The notes beneath the pieces are model-generated. The model made no database searches. It saw only the letters and a program-made list of their open reading frames with translations, and had not been told where the DNA came from. Shown here in pieces: positions 44,481-53,684 of a DNA stretch of 64,000 nucleotides (positions are counted from its first letter, which is position 1; the number at the start of each line of letters is the position of its first letter). Origin of the DNA: Actinomycetes bacterium (GTDB taxonomy: Bacteria > Actinomycetota > Actinomycetes > Actinomycetales > Demequinaceae). Position numbers and translations under genes: made by a program. Where the stretch lies: contig JAEZXC010000066.1 of the NCBI GenBank assembly GCA_023442845.1, positions 1 to 64,000 of the forward strand, in the 5' to 3' direction.

Positions 44481-47285
44481 ATGAGCATCAACACCCTGGG
44501 ATCCAAGTCCACCCTCACTGTTGGCGACAAGGCCTACGAGGTCTATCGCTTGGATGCCGTTCCGGGGCTGGAGAAGCTCCCGTACTCGCTCAAGATCCTC
44601 GCAGAAGCGCTGTTGCGCACCGAGGACGGCAAGAACATCACCGCCGATCACGTCAGGGCGCTCGCCGCGTGGGACCCCGAGGCCGAGCCCGAGACGGAGA
44701 TTCAGTTCACCCCAGCCCGGGTCGTCATGCAGGACTTCACCGGCGTGCCGTGCGTGGTCGACCTCGCGACAATGCGGGAGGCGGTTCGTGAACTTGGCGG
44801 CGACCCCACCGTCATCAATCCGCTGGCGCCCGCGGAACTCGTTATCGACCACTCGGTCGTCATCGACATCTTTGGCCGTGCTGACGCTCTTGAGCGCAAC
44901 ACTGCTCTTGAGTACGAGCGCAACCGTGAGCGTTACCAATTCCTGCGTTGGGGACAGACAGCCTTTGACAACTTCAAGGTGGTGCCTCCCGGCACCGGCA
45001 TCGTTCACCAGGTGAACCTCGAGTACCTCGCTCGTGGCGTCATGACGAATGAGATCGGTGGCGTCGTCCAGGCGTATCCCGACTCCTGCGTTGGCACGGA
45101 CTCGCACACGACGATGATCAATGGTCTTGGGGTCCTTGGCTGGGGCGTTGGCGGTATCGAGGCCGAGGCAGCCATGCTCGGACAGCCGGTGTCGATGTTG
45201 ATTCCCAAGGTGGTTGGCTTCAAGCTGACCGGCGCGATTCCGCCTGGCGCGACAGCAACGGACGTCGTGCTCACCATTACCGAATTGCTACGTGCACACG
45301 GCGTCGTCAGCAAATTTGTCGAGTTCTACGGCGAGGGCGTCAGCGCTGTCCCGCTCGCGAACCGCGCGACGATCGGCAACATGAGCCCGGAGTTCGGTTC
45401 GACGGCCGCGATCTTCCCCATCGACGACGTCACGCTCGACTACTTGCGTCTCACGGGCCGGTCGGAAGAGCAAGTTGCGCTGGTCGAGGCGTACACGAAG
45501 GCGCAGGGTCTTTGGCACGACCCCGCTTCGGAGCCCGTCTTCTCTGAGTACCTGGAGCTTGACTTGTCGACGGTGGTGCCGTCGATCGCTGGGCCCAAGC
45601 GTCCGCAGGACCGCATCGAGCTCACGAGGGCGAAGGACGGCTTCCGCAATGTCATTCGGGACTACGTGCTCCACGACGAGGACGAGACCCACGGCCTCGA
45701 TGCTGCTATCGAGGACACCTTCCCGGCGTCGGACCCGATTGCCACGGACTCACTTGTTGACGACGACACCGAAACCGCTGCTCCCGCGCGTGCGGGACTC
45801 GGACGCCCGCACAAGCAGGTCCCGCTGACGATGTCCGACGGTACGGAGACGACGCTCGATCACGGGCGCGTTGTCATTGCGTCGATCACCTCGTGCACGA
45901 ACACGTCCAACCCATCCGTCATGCTTGCGGCCGCCCTCCTCGCGCGCAACGCGAATGCGCGGGGTCTCACCTCGAAGCCGTGGGTGAAGACGTCGATGGC
46001 GCCCGGCTCAAAGGTGGTGACGAACTACTACGACAAGGCTGGACTTTGGCCGGACCTCGAGGCGCTTGGTTTCCACCTCGTGGGATACGGCTGCACCACG
46101 TGTATCGGCAACTCTGGTCCGCTGCCGGAAGAGGTCTCAGCGGCCGTGAACGAGCACGACCTTTCAGTCGTGTCCGTCCTGTCGGGAAACCGCAACTTTG
46201 AGGGCCGGATCAACCCCGACGTCAAGATGAACTACCTGGCTTCGCCGCCGCTTGTCATTGCTTATGCACTCGCGGGCACGATGGATTTCGACTTTGAGAA
46301 GGAGCCGCTCGGTCGTGACCGTGACGGTAACGACGTGTTCCTGCGCGACATCTGGCCCGACCCGGCCGAGGTGGAGGCAGTCATTGGCTCGTCAATCACA
46401 CAAGAGATGTTCACCCGTGACTATGCAGACGTATTTGCCGGTGACGAGCGGTGGCAGACCTTGCCGACGCCGGCAGGTAACACGTTTGAGTGGGAAGCAG
46501 ATTCGACGTACGTACGTAAGCCTCCGTATTTCGAGGGCATGGCATTGACGCCGGAACCTGTTGTCGACATCGCGGGTGCACGAGTGCTTGCCTTGCTCGG
46601 CGACTCAGTGACGACCGACCACATCTCACCCGCTGGTTCAATCCGTCCCGACAGCCCCGCGGGCCAGTACCTTGCGGAGCACGGCGTGGAGCGCAAGGAC
46701 TTCAACTCGTATGGGTCTCGCCGAGGTAATCACGAGGTGATGATTCGCGGCACGTTCGCCAATATCCGTCTGAAGAACCTGCTTCTCGATGGAGTGGAAG
46801 GTGGATACACGTTCAATCACCTCACCGGCGAACGGGACACCATCTATGACGCATCGGTGGCGTACCAGGCGGCGGGCATTCCGCTCGTTGTCCTTGCCGG
46901 CAAGGAATACGGATCCGGCTCGTCACGCGACTGGGCGGCCAAGGGAACCGCACTTCTTGGGGTGCGCGCCGTCATCACCGAGAGCTTTGAGCGCATTCAC
47001 CGCTCCAACCTCATCGGGATGGGTGTGCTGCCTTTGCAGTTCCCGGCGGGCCACAATGCGGCCAGCCTTGGTCTCGATGGCACCGAAGTGTTCGACATCA
47101 CGGGAGTCTCGGCGTTTAGTGCTGGGGAGCACCCCCGCACTCTGCCTGTGCGCGCAACAAAGGCCGATGGCAGCGTCGTCGAGTTTGATGCGGTCGTCCG
47201 GATCGATACACCTGGCGAGGCGGATTATTACCGCCACGGCGGCATCCTCCAGTACGTCCTGCGCTCGCTCGTGACGCAGGGCTAA
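44481..47285 (+). CDS. acnA: Aconitate hydratase AcnA
   Basis: TCA-cycle aconitase of 934 residues, interconverting citrate and isocitrate with a [4Fe-4S] cluster. The cluster ligands are Cys472 (SCTNTSNPS), Cys538 and Cys541 ([12 protein letters not shown]). The swivel domain contains [14 protein letters not shown] and [15 protein letters not shown] short inserted acidic segment at about residues 395-435 ([17 protein letters not shown] region) is typical of actinobacterial AcnA. AAGGAGCGC lies before the ATG. IRP-like regulatory RNA binding is possible in this family but cannot be read here. Confidence 0.97.
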   Translation: MSINTLGSKSTLTVGDKAYEVYRLDAVPGLEKLPYSLKILAEALLRTEDGKNITADHVRALAAWDPEAEPETEIQFTPARVVMQDFTGVPCVVDLATMREAVRELGGDPTVINPLAPAELVIDHSVVIDIFGRADALERNTALEYERNRERYQFLRWGQTAFDNFKVVPPGTGIVHQVNLEYLARGVMTNEIGGVVQAYPDSCVGTDSHTTMINGLGVLGWGVGGIEAEAAMLGQPVSMLIPKVVGFKLTGAIPPGATATDVVLTITELLRAHGVVSKFVEFYGEGVSAVPLANRATIGNMSPEFGSTAAIFPIDDVTLDYLRLTGRSEEQVALVEAYTKAQGLWHDPASEPVFSEYLELDLSTVVPSIAGPKRPQDRIELTRAKDGFRNVIRDYVLHDEDETHGLDAAIEDTFPASDPIATDSLVDDDTETAAPARAGLGRPHKQVPLTMSDGTETTLDHGRVVIASITSCTNTSNPSVMLAAALLARNANARGLTSKPWVKTSMAPGSKVVTNYYDKAGLWPDLEALGFHLVGYGCTTCIGNSGPLPEEVSAAVNEHDLSVVSVLSGNRNFEGRINPDVKMNYLASPPLVIAYALAGTMDFDFEKEPLGRDRDGNDVFLRDIWPDPAEVEAVIGSSITQEMFTRDYADVFAGDERWQTLPTPAGNTFEWEADSTYVRKPPYFEGMALTPEPVVDIAGARVLALLGDSVTTDHISPAGSIRPDSPAGQYLAEHGVERKDFNSYGSRRGNHEVMIRGTFANIRLKNLLLDGVEGGYTFNHLTGERDTIYDASVAYQAAGIPLVVLAGKEYGSGSSRDWAAKGTALLGVRAVITESFERIHRSNLIGMGVLPLQFPAGHNAASLGLDGTEVFDITGVSAFSAGEHPRTLPVRATKADGSVVEFDAVVRIDTPGEADYYRHGGILQYVLRSLVTQG

Positions 47286-47358
47286 GACGCGGAACACGTA
47301 CGCCTCGCGGGGCGTTGCAGGACGTACAGTGGGAGAACCTCGACGGCAAGGAGCGAGC

Positions 47359-49218
47359 GTGCTGGAGCGCATCGAGTCACCGCAGACCTTGCGGTCGCTA
47401 TCGGCGCAGGAACTTGCCGACCTTGCTGAGGAAATCCGCACGTACTTGGTGGAGTCGGTCTCCCGTACGGGAGGGCATCTTGGCCCAAACCTCGGTGTTG
47501 TCGAACTGACGCTCGCATTGCACCGAGTATTTGAGTCACCGTTTGACCGTCTCGTCTTTGACACGGGGCACCAGAGCTACGTGCACAAACTCCTGACGGG
47601 CCGGTCCGATTTTTCGAACCTTCGCAAGCGAGGGGGAGTGTCGGGCTATCCCTCGCGAGCTGAGTCAGAACACGACATCGTCGAAAACTCGCATGCGTCG
47701 ACTGCGCTCTCGTGGGCCGCAGGGATCGCGCGAGGACATACCCTCAAGGGCGAGGTTGATCGTACGACCGTTGCTGTCATTGGCGATGGCGCGCTCACCG
47801 GCGGCATGGCGTGGGAAGCGCTCAACTCCCTCGCTGACTGCGATGACCGCGTCGTTGTTGTCGTCAACGACAACGGACGCTCATATGCGCCAACAATCGG
47901 TGGTTTAGCCCGACGTCTTGACGGCATTCGCACGTCTCGCACCTATGAGAACTTTCTCAGTTGGGGCAAGCGGACCTTTGACGGCCGCGGTCCCGTTCGC
48001 GACTTCACCTATCAAACTGTCATACACGGCAAGCGTGCACTCAAAGGCCTTATTGGTCCGCATGGGATGTTTGAAGACCTTGGTCTCAAGTACCTCGGGC
48101 CGGTCGACGGCCACGATCTTGCGCAGCTCGAGGCCGCTCTTACTCACGCAAAGGGCTACGGTGCACCCGTCATCGTTCACGTGCTCACGGAAAAGGGTCG
48201 CGGCTATCAGCCGGCAGAACAGGATCACGCTGACCGCTTCCATGCAGTGGGCAAGATTCACCCCGAGACCGGCCTTCCGATCGAGCCATCGCGCTTCGGC
48301 TGGACGAGCGTGTTTGCCGACGAAATGCTGGCGATTGGCGCGGAGCGTGAGGATGTCGTGGCAATTACCGCTGCCATGCTTCAGCCGGTTGGCCTGCAGC
48401 CGTTCGCTGACGCTTTCCCGGGCCGTGTGATTGATGTTGGAATCGCTGAGCAACATGCGGTGACGGCGGCGGCAGGATTGGCCTTCTCGGGTCTGCATCC
48501 CGTGGTCGCCGTATACGCCACTTTCCTCAATCGAGCGTTTGATCAGTTGCTCATGGACGTCGCTCTCCATAAGGCGGGCGTGACATTCATGCTGGATAGG
48601 GCAGGCATCACTGGCGACGACGGGGCGAGCCACAACGGGATGTGGGACATGGCGCTTCTGCGGCACGTCCCCGGATTGCGCCTCGCCGCCCCCCGTGACG
48701 AGCCGACGTTGCGTGCGGCGTTCCGTGAGGCGACGGAAGTCGATGACGCTCCCACAGTGGTGCGTTACCCCAAGGGCGCAGTGTCAGATCCCCTTCCCGC
48801 CGTGAGGACAAGCGGTGACATCGACGTGCTCGCGACGTTTGGCGACGGTGCTCCACGAGTGGTGGTTTTCGGCATCGGGTCGATGGCGAGCACAGCGATC
48901 GACGTTGCTGGCAAACTTGCGGCGCAAGGCCAGACCGTCATTGCTGCCACCGCAACATGGGTGCATCCAGTTCCTGAGGGTCTACTTGAGGCGATCGGCG
49001 ACGCCGAGCTCGTTGTCACCGTTGAGGATGGCTTGACCGACGCGGGAGTCGGCGAGGAATGGGCTGAGTTTGCGCGCATGGCGGGTCGCCACGCGGTGTG
49101 GTCGCACCATGGTGTGCCGCGTGAGTTCCTGCACCATGCGACCAGGGCTCAAATCTTGGACGATATCGGCCTCGAAGCGTCGGCGATTGCCGACGCGGCC
49201 CTGGCGCGCCTGACGTAA
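47359..49218 (+). CDS. dxs: 1-deoxy-D-xylulose-5-phosphate synthase
   Basis: Thiamine-diphosphate enzyme of 619 residues, first step of the MEP isoprenoid pathway (pyruvate + glyceraldehyde-3-phosphate). Motifs seen are SRTGGHLGPNLGVVELT, the ThDP/Mg-binding GDGALTGGMAWEALN, VVVVNDN, and the transketolase-like central DVGIAEQHAVTAAAGLA. The start is the GTG at 47359 with AAGGAG five bases upstream; a TACAGT hexamer at 47,325-47,330 could be its -10. Preceded by acnA, followed convergently by RNase D. Confidence 0.96.
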   Translation: MLERIESPQTLRSLSAQELADLAEEIRTYLVESVSRTGGHLGPNLGVVELTLALHRVFESPFDRLVFDTGHQSYVHKLLTGRSDFSNLRKRGGVSGYPSRAESEHDIVENSHASTALSWAAGIARGHTLKGEVDRTTVAVIGDGALTGGMAWEALNSLADCDDRVVVVVNDNGRSYAPTIGGLARRLDGIRTSRTYENFLSWGKRTFDGRGPVRDFTYQTVIHGKRALKGLIGPHGMFEDLGLKYLGPVDGHDLAQLEAALTHAKGYGAPVIVHVLTEKGRGYQPAEQDHADRFHAVGKIHPETGLPIEPSRFGWTSVFADEMLAIGAEREDVVAITAAMLQPVGLQPFADAFPGRVIDVGIAEQHAVTAAAGLAFSGLHPVVAVYATFLNRAFDQLLMDVALHKAGVTFMLDRAGITGDDGASHNGMWDMALLRHVPGLRLAAPRDEPTLRAAFREATEVDDAPTVVRYPKGAVSDPLPAVRTSGDIDVLATFGDGAPRVVVFGIGSMASTAIDVAGKLAAQGQTVIAATATWVHPVPEGLLEAIGDAELVVTVEDGLTDAGVGEEWAEFARMAGRHAVWSHHGVPREFLHHATRAQILDDIGLEASAIADAALARLT

Positions 49219-49225
49219 CCCGACG

Positions 49226-50524
49226 TCACAGGTCAGACAACGACGCATCGACCGCCGCGACGCCAAGCACCTGAGCACGGACAAAGGCGCTGGCAATCGC
49301 GGGTGCCGTGAGATCGATCTGCCACGGTCGCGCACCACGCGTCACGAGGAATGCACGCACCCACTCTTCACCCCCCGACTGGTACTCCCAGCATGCCCGG
49401 CGCAGGGCGTCGGGTTGGAGAAGGTTCTCGAGTGGCACGGTGTGGCGCTCCGCGATCGCCATGAGCGCGGTCCGTGCCTCCGCGAGACGCGCCGCGGCCT
49501 CTGGGCGCTTGTCTGCCCACGCGCGCGCTGGCGGCGGACCATCCCCTTGAGGGGCGCGGCGAGCCGGCAACTGCTTCTCGGGAAGGTTCATCGCCGCCTC
49601 GATGGTCGGCCACCACCGCGGTGCCGCGCGGCGGGTGCCCTTCGTGCGCCACTCGGCGATCTCGACAAGTGCGTCAAACGAGCTGGGCTTGTCGCGTGCG
49701 GCAGCGATGATGGCAGCGTCTCGCAGAACTCGACCTGGGGTCACGTCGCGGCGCTGAGCCTCTTTGTCTCGCTCTTCCCAGAGCGCCCGCACAATGGCGA
49801 GCCCGCGGGCATCACGCACCGTGTGAGTGCCGGAGGTGCGCCGCCACGGGTCAACGCGTGGCTCGGCTGGGGGAGCCACGCGCACCGCCTCGAACTCCTG
49901 CGCTGCCCATTCGGACTTCCCTGCGGCCTCAAGATGGGCGGCAAGGGCATCACGCAACGGCACGAGGAGCTCAACATCGAGAGCGGCGTATGCGAGCCAC
50001 GAATCGGGCAGTGGTCGCATCGACCAGTCCTGAGCGGAGTGCTCCTTAGCCAACGTAAAGCCAAGTTCCTTCTCAATCACCGAGGCAAGGCCCACCTTTG
50101 CCCAACCCAGGAGGCGAGCGGCCAGTTCGGTGTCGAAGAGCGATGTTGGATTCAGGCCAAGCGCGTGCATACCAGGAAGGTCCTGGCTTGCCGCGTGGAA
50201 AACAAACTCGACGCCGTGGAGCACCTCGTTGAGGCCACTGAGGTCGTTGAGGATTGCCGTATCGATTAACGCAATGCCAGCGCCCTCACGTTTGAACTGC
50301 ACGAGGTAGGTCGCCTGGCCATACCGGAATCCCGACGCACGTTCAGCGTCGGCCGCGACAGGCCCGGTTCCTTGCGCAAAGGCCGAAATGACGTGCTGAA
50401 GCCCCTCGGGCGTGTCGATGACCGGAGGCACACCACCCTCAGGAGCGGTCAGCAGAACTGACGGGGGGCCGTCCGGGGCGTCGATGTCAGAATTGTGCGC
50501 CTCGCCGGGCTCGGCAACGCTCAT
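49226..50524 (-). CDS. rnd: RNase D family exonuclease with HRDC domain (second copy)
   Basis: Protein of 432 residues: DEDDy domain with VAADAERAS (ExoI), VFHAASQDLPGM (ExoII) and AYAALDVELLVPL (ExoIII), then HRDC and the actinobacterial C-terminal domain ending PWQIDLTAPAIASAF. Orthologue of the gene at 7,555-8,856. The start is the ATG at 50524, overlapping the DUF3000 stop by four bases, so the two are translationally coupled. Confidence 0.92.
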   Translation of the reverse strand: MSVAEPGEAHNSDIDAPDGPPSVLLTAPEGGVPPVIDTPEGLQHVISAFAQGTGPVAADAERASGFRYGQATYLVQFKREGAGIALIDTAILNDLSGLNEVLHGVEFVFHAASQDLPGMHALGLNPTSLFDTELAARLLGWAKVGLASVIEKELGFTLAKEHSAQDWSMRPLPDSWLAYAALDVELLVPLRDALAAHLEAAGKSEWAAQEFEAVRVAPPAEPRVDPWRRTSGTHTVRDARGLAIVRALWEERDKEAQRRDVTPGRVLRDAAIIAAARDKPSSFDALVEIAEWRTKGTRRAAPRWWPTIEAAMNLPEKQLPARRAPQGDGPPPARAWADKRPEAAARLAEARTALMAIAERHTVPLENLLQPDALRRACWEYQSGGEEWVRAFLVTRGARPWQIDLTAPAIASAFVRAQVLGVAAVDASLSDL

Positions 50525-51075
50525 ACGTGTCCTCCAGGAAGCACGGACACGCCTTCGGGCGCAGGGGGGACCCCCGCACACATCGCTAGCAATTCAGTCC
50601 ACGCCACAATGTGAAGGCCGAGGTCCGCGTCGTGGGGCGTCCATGACACCCGCAGTTCCACTGTCACCTCGTCCTCTCTTTCTGCGAGTTGGCCAAAGGA
50701 GCGAGACACCACCTTTGTCACCGTGCCGCCAAGATGGGAGTGCTCGATGCCATCGAGTGCCTCATCAAGCCAGGACCATGCGGCGTCGGCCCACAAATCA
50801 TCTCGCCCCACCTCGGCATCTACTCGTGCTTGCACGAGAGCTACTACCCGAAATGTACCGCCCCATGGCTCTTGCCCTGCGGGATCGTGCAAGGCGACGA
50901 AGCGGCCGGTCGTTTCAAGAGTCTCGGGTAGCACGACGCCGTTGACGGCGACGGCGTACGGCGCGATCCGAGACGGGGCAGGCGTTTCCACCAAGCGCAC
51001 ATCACGCCGCGTACGCGCTCGGCCGAGGGAGTTCAGCGCCTCGCGGAACGCGACCGGAACGGCCGTGGCATCCAT
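50521..51075 (-). CDS. DUF3000 domain protein (second copy)
   Basis: Protein of 184 residues with FRVVALVQARVD, the GRFVALHDPAGQEPWGG segment and the ending AGVPPAPEGVSVLPGG, the same family as 6,940-7,530 but shorter and diverged. It is the first gene of a two-gene operon with RNase D, with the order and coupling conserved between the two genomes. Function unknown. Confidence 0.9.
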   Translation of the reverse strand: MDATAVPVAFREALNSLGRARTRRDVRLVETPAPSRIAPYAVAVNGVVLPETLETTGRFVALHDPAGQEPWGGTFRVVALVQARVDAEVGRDDLWADAAWSWLDEALDGIEHSHLGGTVTKVVSRSFGQLAEREDEVTVELRVSWTPHDADLGLHIVAWTELLAMCAGVPPAPEGVSVLPGGHV

Positions 51076-51194
51076 ACGGGAAGCCTACGGGCGGTGCGCG
51101 CGCACCCACGGGTCCGCCACGCGATCACCGGTTACACCGCCAGGCGCGACACCCTCTAGGCTTGTTGCCGTACCCCTCCCAGCAAGGAAGTGAC

Positions 51195-52628
51195 ATGGCG
51201 CTTGCGCAAATTGGTGTGACCGGTCTGGCCGTGATGGGCCGGAATCTCGCTCGTAACTTCGCTCGTAATGGCTTCACCGTCGCGGTGCATAACCGTAGCC
51301 CCGAGAAGATGCGATCACTCGTCGACGAGCACGGTGACGAAGGCACGTTCATTGGATCTGAGACGCTCGAGGACTTTGTGGCGTCGCTCGAGAAGCCGCG
51401 CAAGATCGTCATCATGGTGCAAGCGGGTGGGCCGACTGACGCCGTCATTGACGCGCTCGTGCCCCTCGTCGACGAAGGCGACATCATCGTCGACGCCGGA
51501 AACGCTCATTACCCCGACACGCGCCGTCGTGAGGCTGCGCTACGCGACAAGGGCATTCACTTTGTTGGTTCGGGTGTGTCCGGCGGTGAAGAGGGCGCCC
51601 TCCTTGGACCCTCGATCATGCCAGGCGGTCCTGCTGAGTCCTACGCCTCTCTTGGTCCGATCCTCGAGAAGATTTCGGCCAAGGTGGATGGCGTGCCGTG
51701 CTGCACGCACGTGGGCCCCGACGGCGCGGGCCACTTCGTCAAGATGGTGCACAACGGCATCGAGTACGCCGACATGCAGCTGATTGCTGAGGCATATCAC
51801 CTGCTCCGCGCAGGCCTTGACCTGACGCCGGCCGAGATCGGGGAGATCTTCGAGGAGTGGAACGAGGGCGACCTCGAGAGCTTCCTCATTGAGATCACCG
51901 CCGAAGTGCTCAAGCAGGTCGATGCGACGACGGGCAAGCCCCTTGTTGACGTCATTCAAGACCAGGCGGGTCAGAAGGGCACCGGTCGCTGGACCGTGCA
52001 GAACGCTCTCGACCTTGGTGTGCCGGTCACTGGCATTGCCGAAGCGACCTTCGCTCGCGCGATCTCAAGCCAGACGGCTCAGCGTGACGCAGCACGTGAG
52101 GTGCTGACAGGTGCCGCAGGCGAGTTCCACATCAAGAACCGTGAGGGTTTTATCGAGGACGTGCGCGTTGCCCTTTACGCGTCCAAGGTCGTTGCATACG
52201 CCCAGGGCTTCGATCAGATCCAGGCCGCGTCGGAGGAGTACGACTGGAACATTGATCGTGGTGCGATGGCGCGCATTTGGCGTGGTGGCTGCATTATTCG
52301 TGCTCGCTTCCTCAACCGGATCACCGAGGCGTATGAGCGAAACCCCGAGCTTCCCTCGCTGCTTGTCGACCCCTACTTCACTGACGCCGTAGCCGACGGA
52401 GTGTCGGGTTGGCGTCGAGTTGTCGCTCAGGCAGCGCTCGCCGGTGTCCCAACGCCCGCGTTCTCGTCGTCGCTGGCCTACTACGACTCGTTGCGCGCCG
52501 AACGCCTGCCTGCCGCCCTTATCCAGGGCCAGCGTGACTTCTTCGGTGCCCACACCTACAAGCGGGTCGATCGTGAAGGCACGTTCCACACGCTGTGGTC
52601 AGGGGACCGCTCCGAGGTCGAGGCGTAA
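51195..52628 (+). CDS. gnd: 6-phosphogluconate dehydrogenase, decarboxylating
   Basis: Enzyme of 477 residues of the long (decarboxylating, NADP) type in the oxidative pentose phosphate pathway. The NADP-binding GLAVMGRNLARN begins the protein; SGVSGGEEGALLGPSIMPGG contains the substrate loop, HNGIEYADMQLIAE the catalytic Lys/Glu region, and QGQRDFFGAHTYKRVD the C-terminal substrate-binding segment. The ATG at 51195 has AAGGAAG upstream; the longer open frame has no homology. Confidence 0.96.
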   Translation: MALAQIGVTGLAVMGRNLARNFARNGFTVAVHNRSPEKMRSLVDEHGDEGTFIGSETLEDFVASLEKPRKIVIMVQAGGPTDAVIDALVPLVDEGDIIVDAGNAHYPDTRRREAALRDKGIHFVGSGVSGGEEGALLGPSIMPGGPAESYASLGPILEKISAKVDGVPCCTHVGPDGAGHFVKMVHNGIEYADMQLIAEAYHLLRAGLDLTPAEIGEIFEEWNEGDLESFLIEITAEVLKQVDATTGKPLVDVIQDQAGQKGTGRWTVQNALDLGVPVTGIAEATFARAISSQTAQRDAAREVLTGAAGEFHIKNREGFIEDVRVALYASKVVAYAQGFDQIQAASEEYDWNIDRGAMARIWRGGCIIRARFLNRITEAYERNPELPSLLVDPYFTDAVADGVSGWRRVVAQAALAGVPTPAFSSSLAYYDSLRAERLPAALIQGQRDFFGAHTYKRVDREGTFHTLWSGDRSEVEA

Positions 52629-52662
52629 CCGGTCCGATTCGTTCTGCGTATCGCAAACGCGT

Positions 52663-53649
52663 ATGACCTCACGAGGTGATGACGTGACGTTGGTGGGCCG
52701 CAGGCCCGTGCTTGACGCGGAAGCGCTGATACGGCGCTTCCGCGTTCCTGCGCATTTTGGGGACGCGACGTTCGATACATATAGCCCGGACCCTGACTTC
52801 CCATCCCAGCGCGAGGGCCGCGACCGCGTTCGTCGCTTCGCTGAAGGTGCAACAGCGCGCCTGCGTCGCAGTTCAGCCGGCAAGGGGATCTATCTCGACG
52901 GCGGCTTTGGCGTGGGCAAGACTCACCTCCTCGCCGCCCTCGCCTCGCATGTCGGTGAGCGCGCGGCCTTTGGCACCTTTGTCGAGTACACCCACCTCGT
53001 GGGAGCGCTCGGCTTCCAGAACGCGCGCACTGCCTTGAGTGAGTTTCGTGCGGTGTGCATTGACGAGTTCGAGCTCGATGACCCGGGCGACACCGTGTTG
53101 ATGGCGCGACTCATGCGGGAATTGGCCGACGCTGGCGTGGCTCTCGCGGCCACCTCCAATACGCTCCCGGAGTCCCTTGGCATGGGCCGCTTCGCTGCTG
53201 AGGATTTCAAGCGGGAAATTCAGGCTCTCGCCACGGTGTTTGAGGTGGTGACGATCGACGGTCCCGACTACCGCCACCGTGGCGACATGTCGTTTGCAGT
53301 CGCATCCGACGCCGAGGTTGCGGCGGTTGCTGACAGGTGGGGCGGCCATGTTGTCGAGTGGCGAGCACTCGTTGACGATCTTGCCTTTGTTCATCCAAGC
53401 CGACTCGGCGCCTACATCGAGGGCGTTCGTTGGCTCGGTATTGCGAACGTGGCACCACTCGCCGACCAAACTCAAGCACTGCGGGTGGTGAATCTTGTCG
53501 ACCGCCTCTACGACGCCGATGCCACCATTGTTGCCAGCGGCGATTCGCTCGGCGATATCTTTACCCCTGAGATGCTGGCGGGCGGATATCGCAAGAAGTA
53601 CTTCCGGGCGCTGTCACGACTCGCCGCAATGAGCAACCCGGCGCATTGA
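52663..53649 (+). CDS. zapE: AFG1/ZapE-family P-loop ATPase
   Basis: Cell-division-associated ATPase of 328 residues. Walker A is GGFGVGKTHLLAA, the Walker B region is CIDEFELDD, and the arginine-finger/sensor region reads AATSNTLPESLG, all characteristic of the AFG1/ZapE family that modulates FtsZ in E. coli. Start options: ATG at 52663, or the GTG at 52684 which has GAGGTGAT close upstream and would remove seven residues. A tandem 17-base duplication covers the stop codon region. Confidence 0.85.
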   Translation: MTSRGDDVTLVGRRPVLDAEALIRRFRVPAHFGDATFDTYSPDPDFPSQREGRDRVRRFAEGATARLRRSSAGKGIYLDGGFGVGKTHLLAALASHVGERAAFGTFVEYTHLVGALGFQNARTALSEFRAVCIDEFELDDPGDTVLMARLMRELADAGVALAATSNTLPESLGMGRFAAEDFKREIQALATVFEVVTIDGPDYRHRGDMSFAVASDAEVAAVADRWGGHVVEWRALVDDLAFVHPSRLGAYIEGVRWLGIANVAPLADQTQALRVVNLVDRLYDADATIVASGDSLGDIFTPEMLAGGYRKKYFRALSRLAAMSNPAH

Positions 53650-53674
53650 GGAATCCTGCGCAATGAGGGAACCT
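53641..53674 (+). repeat. 17-bp tandem duplication over the zapE stop codon
   Basis: GCGCATTGAGGAATCCT (53641-53657) is followed directly by the similar GCGCAATGAGGGAACCT (53658-53674), with 3 differences. The zapE stop TGA lies in the first copy; the second copy contains a TGA in the same relative place. A third start of the unit (GCGCA) follows. Confidence 0.7.
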
Positions 53675-53684
53675 GCGCAGCGCG

